A program made the position numbers and the translations under genes. A stretch of 64,000 nt of DNA, taken from positions 62,001 through 126,000 of the forward strand of contig NZ_CP088924.1 in NCBI RefSeq assembly GCF_021545845.1, written 5' to 3'. The stretch's first letter is position 1. Every line of letters begins with the position of its first letter. Of this stretch, positions 9,981-17,989 are shown piece after piece. The DNA is from Rhodanobacter thiooxydans. Its GTDB lineage: Bacteria > Pseudomonadota > Gammaproteobacteria > Xanthomonadales > Rhodanobacteraceae. Under the pieces are notes generated by a model. The model ran no database searches. It was given only the letters and a program-made list of their open reading frames with translations, and was not told the origin of the DNA.

Positions 9981-10018
9981 GGGGTTTGGGGAGCAACGGA
10001 ACGGAAAACCGGGATAAG
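9981..10018 (+). repeat. Left terminal inverted repeat of inner transposon (38 bp)
   Basis: Starts GGGGTTTGGGGAGCAACGG and ends CCGGGATAAG. It matches the reverse complement of 38457-38494 at 36 of 38 positions. The length and leading GGGG are typical for the Tn3 family. Confidence 0.92.
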
Positions 10019-10064
10019 CACGAAAAGTCTTTACAGATCATAGTATTTCGTATCAACGCAGCTC

Positions 10065-11048
10065 TCATTTTTGCTTGGATGGACGGCGTTTGTGAGCCAC
10101 GGTCATCTGGTTCTCTGCGGCCACTGCGCGGGCTTCCGCTGATTGAAGTGCAGCCGTCAAGCCACTGACCTGTCCCCGTGCGTCAGCCAGCGCCAAGGCA
10201 AGCTGGTCGCGCTCTCCCGTGATGGTGGCCATCGCTGCTAAGCGCGCTTCGCCCTCCGTCAATTCCCGACGAAGATGCGCCATGTCCAGGCGCAATTCGG
10301 TGAGATTGGCCTGCTGGTCTTCACTGCGTTGCCGCAGTTTGGCCAATTGCTGCTCGGCGTGCCGCTGTCCTTCACGCGCGGCATCGGTTTCCTGCAGCAT
10401 GCGCGCCTGGGCAGCCTCCATGCGTTCGTTGGCCTTGTCCCGCTCCGCCTGAAAGGCGGCATCGCGGGCGGCTATCGTTGCCTGGAAGTCGGTGGTCAAC
10501 CGGTCGTGAACCTGCCGCGCGGTGTCCAGTTGCTGGGCCATGTCGGCGCGAACGGTCGCCACCTCGTGCTGCAATGACTGAACCCGGGCAAGGGCGTCAC
10601 GCTTGGCCTCGATTTCTCGGGCGAGCTGCTGCTGGATCTCAATGCTCTGTTCGCGAAGTTGACTGACCTCGTGCTGCAGTTGGTGAACCGAGGCCTGCGC
10701 CGCATCTCGTTCGACGACAACGGCATCGTACGCACGCTTCTGTGCTTCCAGATCGGATTCCAGCGCTTGGCGGTGCTCGTTGAAGGCATGCTCCCCCTGT
10801 TCCACGGCTGCCACCCAGAGTGCGCGCATGGCATCGGCGATCGCCGGCGGTAGATCGGCGCCGAGGGCGTCGGCCTTGGCGCGCTCATCCTTCCACAATT
10901 TCAACTCATCGTTGATGGTGGTCCGGCTGCCTTGCTGGATGGTGGCATAGATCAGGTCGACAGTGAGCTCGTGGGGGCGTCTGCCGTCTGCGACCAGGGC
11001 AGCGGCGGCTTCGCGGGTACGTTGGCGGGTGTCACTGACACGGCTCAT
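10065..11048 (-). CDS. tnpT: TnpT, KfrA-type coiled-coil accessory protein for TnpS (inner element copy)
   Basis: A 327-residue protein with a KfrA_N-like DNA-binding start (MSRVSDTRQRTREAAA) and a long coiled coil, ending in a Lys/Arg-rich tail (HKRRPSKQK). It is transcribed divergently from the tyrosine recombinase gene tnpS, with an AT-rich, palindrome-containing gap between them. This is the layout of the tnpT-rst-tnpS module of Tn4651-type transposons, where TnpT stimulates TnpS-mediated cointegrate resolution. An upstream in-frame ATG would add 14 residues (MNFPKTTRRVTGAA) but reaches into the putative site, and the paralogue starts at MSRV. Confidence 0.82.
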   Translation of the reverse strand: MSRVSDTRQRTREAAAALVADGRRPHELTVDLIYATIQQGSRTTINDELKLWKDERAKADALGADLPPAIADAMRALWVAAVEQGEHAFNEHRQALESDLEAQKRAYDAVVVERDAAQASVHQLQHEVSQLREQSIEIQQQLAREIEAKRDALARVQSLQHEVATVRADMAQQLDTARQVHDRLTTDFQATIAARDAAFQAERDKANERMEAAQARMLQETDAAREGQRHAEQQLAKLRQRSEDQQANLTELRLDMAHLRRELTEGEARLAAMATITGERDQLALALADARGQVSGLTAALQSAEARAVAAENQMTVAHKRRPSKQK

Positions 11049-11093
11049 GGCGGCTCCAGTCACTCGGCGGGTCGTTTTTGGAAAATTCAAACA

Positions 11094-11133
11094 ATGTATA
11101 TCACAGTATTACGTTATATATATAACTATACAT
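11094..11133. promoter_or_regulatory. Candidate cointegrate resolution site (rst) between tnpT and tnpS
   Basis: Very AT-rich segment in GC-rich surroundings. Arms ATGTATA (11094-11100) and TATACAT (11127-11133) are inverted repeats, and between them lies a perfect 14-base palindrome, GTTATATATATAAC (11113-11126). Position and symmetry suit the TnpS recombination core and the divergent tnpT/tnpS promoters. The exact strand-exchange point cannot be read from sequence alone. Confidence 0.6.
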
Positions 11134-11215
11134 TCAGGAAATTTACGATAACTCCCATAATCGAAAGTCTTTTGGCAGTACGCTGCGTTTCCCGTGGTGT
11201 CGGACATCGGAAAGC

Positions 11216-12379
11216 ATGACTGAGCCCTTGTTGAGCCTTATGACGTGGCCCCTCACCTTGCCGCCCGCCCTGTCGGGAGGTAACGGAAGCAACCGAGCCC
11301 CGGCCAGCGTGGCGCGGCAGATCGCCGCCAACGACGACGTGGCCGCCATCGGCCTGTGGCTGGCGGAATATCACGACTCGCCGCATACCTTCCGCAGCTA
11401 CCGCAAAGAGGCCGAGCGGCTGCTGCTCTGGGCCACGCAAGTGCGTGGCAAACCGGTGTCCAGTCTCACCCGCGAGGATGTGATCGCGTATGAGGCGTTT
11501 CTCGCCCAGCCACCGGCGACCTGGTGCGATGCCGGTCTCGCCCGCCGGGGTGAGCATCGACGACTGTTCGTCGGGCCGTTGGCCGAGCGCAGTCGCCGCC
11601 AGGCGCTGGGCATCCTCGCCGGACTGTTCAACTACCTCGTGCGCGCCGGCTATCTCGCCGGCAGCCCGTTTGTGCTGCAGCGACGACGGGCGCGCCGCGG
11701 CACCCGACGCACGATCGAACGCTATCTGGACCGTGCTCTCTGGGAAGAGGTGCTGCGCGTCGTCGACGATTGGCCCCAGGACACAGCGCGGGAACGGCAA
11801 CGCCACGAACGCGCTCGCTGGGTGCTTCGTTTTCTCTATGAGACTGCGCTGCGGGCTGCCGAAGCGGCGGCCGCCGGCGAAGGTGATTTCCAACATCTTC
11901 GGGGACGGTGGTGGCTGCATACCGTGGGGAAAGGTGGCGTCGAAGGCACCATTCCCCTGGGCGATGGCCTCATGGACGACTTCGCACGCTATCGGCGCTT
12001 CCACGGACTGCCCGCGTTGCCTTCGGGCGACGGCAACATCCCGGCCATTCTGGGCATCGCCGGACGTCCGTCCCCGCTGACGCCCACGGCGGTCTATCAG
12101 GTCGTCAAGGACACCTTCCGACGCGTGGCCGAGACACTGCAGCGGCAGGATGAGGTCAAGGCCACACGAGTGCGCCGCGCATCGACGCATTGGTTGCGGC
12201 ATACGGCCGCCACGCACCAGGCCGAGGACGGCACACCCATCCATCACATTCAGCAGAACCTCCGCCACAGTTCCATTGGCACGACGTCGATCTACGTTCA
12301 TGCGGAAGAAGATGCGCGCCATGCCAGTACCACCAAACCACGCATCGCGACCTCGGTGCCTCACGGAGATGTGCCATGA
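11216..12379 (+). CDS. tnpS: TnpS-type tyrosine recombinase (cointegrate resolvase)
   Basis: A 387-residue phage-integrase-family recombinase that probably resolves the replicative cointegrates made by TnpA. The N-terminal half has a core-binding region (HTFRSYRKEAERLLLW near residue 57). The catalytic set is complete: Arg213 (LYETALRAAE), a Lys in VGKGG near 239, His325 and Arg328 (HWLRHT), His351 and nucleophile Tyr360 (LRHSSIGTTSIYVH). Divergent from tnpT across the candidate site and overlapping a small downstream gene by ATGA. It is the only recombinase of this type seen in either nested transposon. Confidence 0.88.
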   Translation: MTEPLLSLMTWPLTLPPALSGGNGSNRAPASVARQIAANDDVAAIGLWLAEYHDSPHTFRSYRKEAERLLLWATQVRGKPVSSLTREDVIAYEAFLAQPPATWCDAGLARRGEHRRLFVGPLAERSRRQALGILAGLFNYLVRAGYLAGSPFVLQRRRARRGTRRTIERYLDRALWEEVLRVVDDWPQDTARERQRHERARWVLRFLYETALRAAEAAAAGEGDFQHLRGRWWLHTVGKGGVEGTIPLGDGLMDDFARYRRFHGLPALPSGDGNIPAILGIAGRPSPLTPTAVYQVVKDTFRRVAETLQRQDEVKATRVRRASTHWLRHTAATHQAEDGTPIHHIQQNLRHSSIGTTSIYVHAEEDARHASTTKPRIATSVPHGDVP

Positions 12380-12684
12380 CTGACCCCGACGATCGCTTTG
12401 GCATGCCGGCGAGCGCATTCCAGGCTGCCCGGGAAAGCCATGGTTTGGATAGCCCGGTTTTTTGGATGGGTATGTACGTACCCACCCGCCAGGAGGTGGC
12501 GACATTGCCGGCCACCCAGCTCCTGCCGATCGTGATCGACTGGATGTGGGAAAGTCCGTCGGAGTTGATCCCGAATAACGATCAGATTGCGCAACTGTGC
12601 ACCATCCTTCGGGCACGACCTGACGCCACCGAGTCCGAGATACGCGAACTGATCGTGGCCTGCGAGGATTATTTGAAGGTGTAA
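12376..12684 (+). CDS. Small hypothetical protein translationally coupled to tnpS
   Basis: A 102-residue acidic protein, not recognised. Its ATG overlaps the tnpS stop (ATGA), which implies co-expression with the recombinase. No DNA-binding motif, signal peptide or membrane segment is visible; Trp- and Pro-containing segments (FWMGMYVPTRQE, IDWMWESPSELIP) suggest a compact fold. It could be a third component of the resolution module or cargo carried next to it. Confidence 0.6.
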   Translation: MTDPDDRFGMPASAFQAARESHGLDSPVFWMGMYVPTRQEVATLPATQLLPIVIDWMWESPSELIPNNDQIAQLCTILRARPDATESEIRELIVACEDYLKV

Positions 12685-12795
12685 CCCCATGGCCTGCAGC
12701 AAAGTGGATCATCGGCCAGAATTTCAACGTCCGTACACACGATTGGGCGCACGCTCCCACTGTTGCGTCTGGCAACGCATCGTTGGGACGGCTAT

Positions 12796-13125
12796 ATGAC
12801 CATTTCACGCAAATCATTACTTTCGATGCTTGGCGCCTTGGCGCTCGCATCGGCCCTCAGTGGTGTCGCCTTGGCCCAGGACAGCACGCCCACGAGCGGC
12901 ATGGACAAGATGGGTGCGATGCACTCGGACATGAAGGGTATGCACCACAACATGATGGGCATGCACATGATGCCGGCGACCGTGACGGCAGCGGATGCGA
13001 AGACCGGTGTGGTCGAGGTGACGACCGAAGGCATGACCCTGAAGGTGCATTTCCCACCGTCCGCCATGGCCGGCCTGAAAGCCGGCGACAAAATCACCTT
13101 GCATATGGGTTTCAGCAAGCCGTGA
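12796..13125 (+). CDS. Periplasmic Met/His-rich copper-binding protein
   Basis: A 109-residue exported protein: signal peptide MTISRKSLLSMLGALALASA, then a Met/His-rich stretch (MGAMHSDMKGMHHNMMGMHM) suited to Cu(I)/Cu(II), then a small beta domain (VVEVTTEGMTLKVHFPPSAM) reminiscent of CusF-like copper chaperones. I chose the ATG giving the clean signal peptide; another in-frame start lies 33 bases upstream. First cargo gene, ahead of copL-copA-copB, so a periplasmic copper-handling role is likely. Confidence 0.7.
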   Translation: MTISRKSLLSMLGALALASALSGVALAQDSTPTSGMDKMGAMHSDMKGMHHNMMGMHMMPATVTAADAKTGVVEVTTEGMTLKVHFPPSAMAGLKAGDKITLHMGFSKP

Positions 13126-13184
13126 ATCCCCTTGAACCCACCTCCAGAGTTGAGAGGGCCAGATCGCCCGAGTAAGCTCACTCT

Positions 13185-13595
13185 ATGAGATTCTCGTTGC
13201 GTCAGCTTGCGCGTTCTCGTCGCCTCCGGGCGATGAGCGTGTTGGCGTGGCTGATGCTCGTGATCCAATCCGTGGCAGCCGCTCCCATGAGCATGCCGAT
13301 GGCATCGCATGCTCAGGCCGAGCATACGATGGTCGCCGCGGCCGCAGCACACGGCATGCATTGCCATCACGCGGCCACGTCCACAGCCGCTGATTCCTGC
13401 TGCCATCACTCGGCGGACTGCTGCAACGGTGCGGTTGGCCAGTGCGCCTGTGCCGCGATGTGTGCCACGGCGCTTCTGTCGAGGGCGGCATTGATGCCGG
13501 CTTCGATGGCATTGACGGCAACCTACGCGATGCCCTCAGGCATAACGGCCCCTTCGGGGACGAACGCGCCACCGCTCCGACCGCCGGCGGTCTGA
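13185..13595 (+). CDS. copL: CopL-like His/Cys-rich protein
   Basis: A 136-residue exported protein with a signal peptide (LRAMSVLAWLMLVIQSVAAA) and a dense metal-ligand block (HGMHCHHAAT, CCHHSADCCNGAVGQCACAAMC). Position directly upstream of copA and the His/Cys-rich composition match CopL proteins of xanthomonads, which are needed for copper-responsive expression of copAB. Assignment is by context and composition, so the gene symbol is tentative. Confidence 0.6.
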   Translation: MRFSLRQLARSRRLRAMSVLAWLMLVIQSVAAAPMSMPMASHAQAEHTMVAAAAAHGMHCHHAATSTAADSCCHHSADCCNGAVGQCACAAMCATALLSRAALMPASMALTATYAMPSGITAPSGTNAPPLRPPAV

Positions 13596-13705
13596 CTCTC
13601 CCATCGTTTCGATGAGCATGGCTCACGACGGTCGCGTGTCGACCCTCGTAGCCATCGGCTGTGATCGGCATCGCCACGAGGATGCCGCCTGCCTTGGAGA
13701 GGCCC

Positions 13706-15475
13706 ATGAAAATCCTTCCCCCGTCCGCGATGGACTGGTCGCGGCGTCGTTTCGTCCAGGGTGTCGCCTTCGGCGGCACCGTCGCTGCCCTCGGTCTGCT
13801 GCGCCCGTCAAAAGCCTGGGCGCTGAACACTGCGGGGCAACCTGCCATCCTCAGCGGCACCGACTTTGCGCTCGACATCGCCGAAACGCCGGTGAACTAC
13901 ACCGGGCGCCCGCGCTTGGCCACCACCGTCAATGGCAGCGTCCCTGGGCCAACCCTGCGCTGGAAGGAAGGCACCACGGTCACGCTGCGCGTCACCAATC
14001 GTTTGCGCGTGCCCACGTCGATCCACTGGCACGGCATCATCTTGCCGTTCCAGGAGGATGGCGTGCCGGGCATCAGCTTCCCCGGCATCGCGCCGGGCGA
14101 AACCTTCACCTACCGTTTCCCGGTGCGCCAGAGCGGCACCTACTGGTACCACTCGCACTCGGGATTCCAGGAACAGACCGGACTGTACGGCTCGCTGGTG
14201 ATCGATCCGGCCGGGTCGGAGCGACACCCCACCGCGCGCGATTACGTGGTGATGCTCAACGACTGGACGGATCAGAACCCCGAGCACATCCTCGCCACGC
14301 TGAAACGCCAGAGCGATTACTACAACTTCGCGCAACCCACCGCGCCCGAGTTCTTCCGCGACGTGCGTGAACAGGGTCTGCGACAGGCGCTGGCCGAACG
14401 CAAGATGTGGAATCAGATGCGCATGAACTCCACCGATCTCAGCGACGTCTCAGGCTACACCTATACCTACCTGATGAACGGCGCCGCCCCGGCCGGCAAC
14501 TGGACCGGTCTGTTCAAGCCCGGCGAGAAGGTCCGGCTGCGCTTCATCAACGGTTCGTCGATGACGATCTTCGACGTGCGCATTCCGGGCCTGAAGCTGA
14601 CGGTGATCTCCGCCGACGGCCAAGATGTGGCACCGGTGCCGGTCGACGAGTTCCGCATTTCGGTGGCCGAAACCTACGACGTGATCGTCGAGCCGCAGGA
14701 AGACCGGGCGTTCACGATCTTCGCCCAGTCCATCGACCGCACCGGTTACGCGTGCGGCACGCTGGCGCCAAGGCCCGGCATGCAGGCGGTGGTGCCGGCG
14801 ATGGATCCGCGCATGCCTGTGAGCATGGTGGACATGATGGGGGCGATGGCCCAGGGCGGCGGACACGGCGGCATGTCCGGGATGGCGGGCATGGCCGGGA
14901 TGCAGGATATGCCCGGCATGGACATGAGCGGCATGGCAACAGCTGCCGCACCGGTGGTGCATCACGCCCGCACCGAATACCACAACCCGGGCGTCGACAT
15001 GCACGTGGACATGCCACGCACCAACCTCGATGACCCGGGTACCGGCCTGCGCGACAACGGCCGACGCGTGCTCACCTATGCCGACCTGCACACGATTGGC
15101 GGCTCCATCGACCCGCGCGAACCGAGCCGCGAGATCGAGCTGCACCTCACCGGCAACATGGAGCGCTACATGTGGTCGTTCGACGGCGTGAAGTTCTCCG
15201 ACGCCAAGCCGGTCCATTTCCGCAGCGGCGAGCGGCTACGCCTGGTGCTGGTCAACGACACCATGATGAACCACCCGATCCACTTGCACGGTATGTGGAG
15301 CGAGCTGGAGAACCCGGACGGGCAGTTCCAGGTGCGCAAGCACACCATCAACGTGCAGCCAGCTCAGCGCATCGCCTACGGCGTGAGCGCGGACAACCTG
15401 GGCCGCTGGGCCTACCACTGCCACATGCTGTATCACATGGAAGCGGGCATGTTCCGTGAGGTGGTGGTGTCATGA
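13706..15475 (+). CDS. copA: Copper resistance multicopper oxidase CopA
   Basis: Periplasmic multicopper oxidase that oxidises Cu(I) and sequesters copper. The ATG at 13706 has a GGAGAGG ribosome-binding site and starts a twin-arginine signal (SRRRFVQG). The copper centres are all present: HWHG (His107, His109), HSHS (His149, His151), HPIHLHG (from His523) and HCHMLYHMEAGM (His571-Cys572-His573). A Met-rich insert around residues 390-415 (GMSGMAGMAGMQDMPGMDMSG) is the usual CopA copper-binding loop. 589 residues, normal for the family. It overlaps copB by ATGA. Confidence 0.95.
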   Translation: MKILPPSAMDWSRRRFVQGVAFGGTVAALGLLRPSKAWALNTAGQPAILSGTDFALDIAETPVNYTGRPRLATTVNGSVPGPTLRWKEGTTVTLRVTNRLRVPTSIHWHGIILPFQEDGVPGISFPGIAPGETFTYRFPVRQSGTYWYHSHSGFQEQTGLYGSLVIDPAGSERHPTARDYVVMLNDWTDQNPEHILATLKRQSDYYNFAQPTAPEFFRDVREQGLRQALAERKMWNQMRMNSTDLSDVSGYTYTYLMNGAAPAGNWTGLFKPGEKVRLRFINGSSMTIFDVRIPGLKLTVISADGQDVAPVPVDEFRISVAETYDVIVEPQEDRAFTIFAQSIDRTGYACGTLAPRPGMQAVVPAMDPRMPVSMVDMMGAMAQGGGHGGMSGMAGMAGMQDMPGMDMSGMATAAAPVVHHARTEYHNPGVDMHVDMPRTNLDDPGTGLRDNGRRVLTYADLHTIGGSIDPREPSREIELHLTGNMERYMWSFDGVKFSDAKPVHFRSGERLRLVLVNDTMMNHPIHLHGMWSELENPDGQFQVRKHTINVQPAQRIAYGVSADNLGRWAYHCHMLYHMEAGMFREVVVS

Positions 15476-16731
15476 CGATCAACCGTTGCATCCGCCCATT
15501 GCGTGCACATCGGTCACTGTTACTGGCCGCTCTCCTGCTGGCGTTGCCATTGGTGGCCACCGCGCAGAGCGCACCAGCGTTCAGCAGCACGTCGCCGATG
15601 GATATGAGTTCCATGTCAGGCATGAATCACGGCAGCATGCCCGGCATGACCATGCCGGCTCCCGCGAGCAGCACGCTGAAACCCGCGACGAAAGCGCCCG
15701 CCAAGAAAGCCAAGAAGAAACTCCGCGCTGCACAGCCAACTCCAGCCTCCCACACCATGCAAGACATGAAGGGTATGGATCACGGTGCGATGCAGGGCAT
15801 GCCGATGCCCGCCAAGCCGGCTTCGTCGGCGGCACCCACCGGTGACATGTCGGGTATGGATCACGCCTCGATGCCCGGCATGAGTCCGGAGGGCATGAAG
15901 GGGATGGACCACGCTGGCATGGTCGGCATGGATCACGGCGCGATGCCCCCAAAGGCACAGGGTGGCATGGCCGGTATGGGCGCGATGCCCGGCATGACGA
16001 TGGGCCCGATGCAAGGCGGCAGTCCACCACCGAACGCGCGCAGCCCGGACTATTCCGACGGCGTCGGCTACGGCCCCATGCTGGGTATGCACATGCTCGA
16101 CGACGCATCGCAAGGCATGCTGCTGATCGACCAACTGGAAGTGTTCCACGGCCGTGACGCGAACGGCCAGGTCTGGGAGGCCGAAGGCTGGTACGGTAAC
16201 GACGAGAACAAGCTGTGGATCCGCACGGAAGGCGAACGCAGTCGCGGCAAGCTCGACGATGGTGATCTGGAAGCGTTCTGGAACCACGCCATCGCTACCT
16301 ACTGGAGCACCCAACTGGGTGCTCGCCAAGACATAGGCGCAGGTCCGAAGCGGACGTGGGCCGCGTTCGGCGTGCAAGGCCTGGCGCCGTACTGGTTCGA
16401 GCTGGAAGCGACCGGCTACGTCGGCACCAACGGCCGCACGGCCGCGCGCCTACGGGCCGAATACGAGCTGCTATTCACCCAGCGATTGATCCTGCAGCCC
16501 GAGGCCGAGGTCAATCTGTACGGCAAGGACGATCCGCAACGACGCATCGGCAGTGGCGTATCCGACGTGCAGTTCGGCCTGCGCCTGCGCTACGAGTTCC
16601 ATCGTCAATTCGCGCCGTACATTGGCGTGAACTGGGTTCGCCGCATCGGCACCACGGCCGACTATGCGCGGCAGGATCATCAACCCGTACTCGACCGGCA
16701 GATCGTGGCCGGCGTCCGCATCTGGTTCTGA
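15472..16731 (+). CDS. copB: Copper resistance outer-membrane protein CopB
   Basis: A 419-residue outer-membrane protein that works with CopA. Signal peptide (SLLLAALLLALPLVATAQ), then an expanded N-terminal half built of Met/His motifs (GMNHGSMPGM, GMDHGAMQGM, GMDHASMPGM) and a Lys-rich linker (KKAKKKLRA), then the CopB beta-barrel domain from about residue 200 (VGYGPMLGMHMLDDASQGML), ending in the C-terminal aromatic IVAGVRIWF expected for outer-membrane insertion. The start overlaps the copA stop. Confidence 0.93.
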   Translation: MTINRCIRPLRAHRSLLLAALLLALPLVATAQSAPAFSSTSPMDMSSMSGMNHGSMPGMTMPAPASSTLKPATKAPAKKAKKKLRAAQPTPASHTMQDMKGMDHGAMQGMPMPAKPASSAAPTGDMSGMDHASMPGMSPEGMKGMDHAGMVGMDHGAMPPKAQGGMAGMGAMPGMTMGPMQGGSPPPNARSPDYSDGVGYGPMLGMHMLDDASQGMLLIDQLEVFHGRDANGQVWEAEGWYGNDENKLWIRTEGERSRGKLDDGDLEAFWNHAIATYWSTQLGARQDIGAGPKRTWAAFGVQGLAPYWFELEATGYVGTNGRTAARLRAEYELLFTQRLILQPEAEVNLYGKDDPQRRIGSGVSDVQFGLRLRYEFHRQFAPYIGVNWVRRIGTTADYARQDHQPVLDRQIVAGVRIWF

Positions 16732-16740
16732 GGGACACCC

Positions 16741-17442
16741 ATGAAAAAACACACTGCGCACGTCATCACGGTCGCCGTCACCTTGGGCGTGTTGGCCATC
16801 GGCGCCGGCGCGTTCGTCTATTCCGGCCTGTACAACATCGGCGCGGACGACCATCACACCAAGCCTGTGTTCACCGTGCTGCAAACCCTACGCGACCGCT
16901 CGATCCACTTGCGTTCGGACGATCTGACCGTGCCGAACCTCGACGATCCGCAACTGATCCTGAAAGGTGCCGGCCAGTACGCGGCGATGTGCACCGGCTG
17001 CCACCTTTCGCCGGGGGTGAACGACTCCGAGTTGCGGACCGGCATGTACCCGCAGCCGCCCAATCTCTCCAAGGTGCACGTCGATCCGAAGGATGCCTTC
17101 TGGGTGATCAAGCACGGCATCAAGATGAGCGCGATGCCCGCCTGGGGCAAGGCGGGCCACGACGATCCGACGATCTGGAGCATGGTGGCCTTCCTTGAAA
17201 AACTGCCTGGCATGACGCCCGCCGAATACAAGGCGATTGTGGCCAAGGCGCCGCCGGACGAGGACATGGACATGGATGAAGGTGGCGCCCACAGTCACGA
17301 AGACGGCGACGCGCATGCCCACGGTGAGGCGGCCATGAAGGATATGGACATGTCCGGCCAGGATGCGACTTCCGCACCGACGCCTGCAACGGCCCGCTCG
17401 GTCGGTGCGAAGCCGACCGGCGACGGGCACGCGCATCCGTAA
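16741..17442 (+). CDS. Membrane-anchored cytochrome c with metal-binding tail
   Basis: A 233-residue protein with an N-terminal membrane anchor (residues 6-27), one c-type heme site (MCTGCH: Cys84, Cys87, His88) and a cytochrome-c-like fold (candidate Met ligand in KMSAMPAWG). The C-terminal 60 residues are rich in His, Asp and Met (GGAHSHEDGDAHAHGEAAMKDMDM), which looks like an added metal-binding tail. It lies nine bases after copB with a GAGGGAC ribosome-binding site, in the cop operon. It may feed electrons to or from the CopA oxidase; that role is inference. Confidence 0.8.
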   Translation: MKKHTAHVITVAVTLGVLAIGAGAFVYSGLYNIGADDHHTKPVFTVLQTLRDRSIHLRSDDLTVPNLDDPQLILKGAGQYAAMCTGCHLSPGVNDSELRTGMYPQPPNLSKVHVDPKDAFWVIKHGIKMSAMPAWGKAGHDDPTIWSMVAFLEKLPGMTPAEYKAIVAKAPPDEDMDMDEGGAHSHEDGDAHAHGEAAMKDMDMSGQDATSAPTPATARSVGAKPTGDGHAHP

Positions 17443-17452
17443 CGGACTTCGC

Positions 17453-17914
17453 ATGGCACGCACCCGATTCATGCCACGCAGACCGCGCCCATGGCGATTG
17501 CGTGAGCTTCGTCGCGCCCGCCTGACACGCGGGCTGCTGCTGGTCGGTGCGCTGTTCATGCTGGGTCTGCAGACGGCCTTGGCGGCGTACGCCTGCACGA
17601 TGCCGCCGACCCTGATGGGGCCGGTCATGGCGATGGGCATGGTTGCAGGAGATGCCGCCATGCGCGGCACCTGCCCGGAGATGCAACACGCGGCGAGCGA
17701 CCACGTTCTGTGCGCCCAGCACTGCGCGGCGCAGGCATCCGTACCCAGCGACACGCGGCCCATGACCGTGCCTCCCACTTTGTTTGCGATGTTGCCGCCC
17801 GCCTTGCCGCTCGTCGTTCCGCCAACGCCGGCGACCTCCGTTCCCGAGCGCTACTACCGGCTGCGTGCGCCGCCGCCACCGGTCACCCTGTTGTTCTGCT
17901 CCCTGTTGATCTAG
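17453..17914 (+). CDS. Exported Cys/Met-containing hypothetical protein
   Basis: A 153-residue protein of unknown function, ten bases after the cytochrome gene. The N-terminus is strongly basic (RTRFMPRRPRPWRLRELRRARLTR), followed by a membrane or signal segment (LLLVGALFMLGLQTALAAYA) and Cys-containing stretches (CTMPP, CPEMQHAASDHVLCAQHC). Small exported Cys-rich proteins often precede metal efflux operons; this one lies just upstream of the cus-type genes. Confidence 0.55.
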   Translation: MARTRFMPRRPRPWRLRELRRARLTRGLLLVGALFMLGLQTALAAYACTMPPTLMGPVMAMGMVAGDAAMRGTCPEMQHAASDHVLCAQHCAAQASVPSDTRPMTVPPTLFAMLPPALPLVVPPTPATSVPERYYRLRAPPPPVTLLFCSLLI

Positions 17915-17989
17915 CGCCTCCCGGCCATCGCCGAGGTGCCGTCGTGCCTGCGTGGCGCGACGCCTGATCGATTACGGGAGTGAACCCTC

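Noticed and set aside
12762..12776. Short inverted repeat GTTGC/GCAAC before the first copper gene
   Set aside because: Only five base pairs and not a match to CueR or CopR sites that I would defend.
11126..12850. Open frame of 574 codons antisense to tnpS
   Set aside because: The opposite strand has a complete tyrosine-recombinase catalytic set; the antisense product shows no domain and spans gene boundaries.
14450..15217. Minus-strand open frame inside copA
   Set aside because: His/Arg/Val-rich translation is the mirror of the Met/His-rich copA sequence.
15600..16010. Apparent short direct repeats in copB
   Set aside because: They follow from repeated Met/His motifs (G-M-x-H) in the protein; spacing is irregular and they are not a CRISPR array or tandem DNA repeat.
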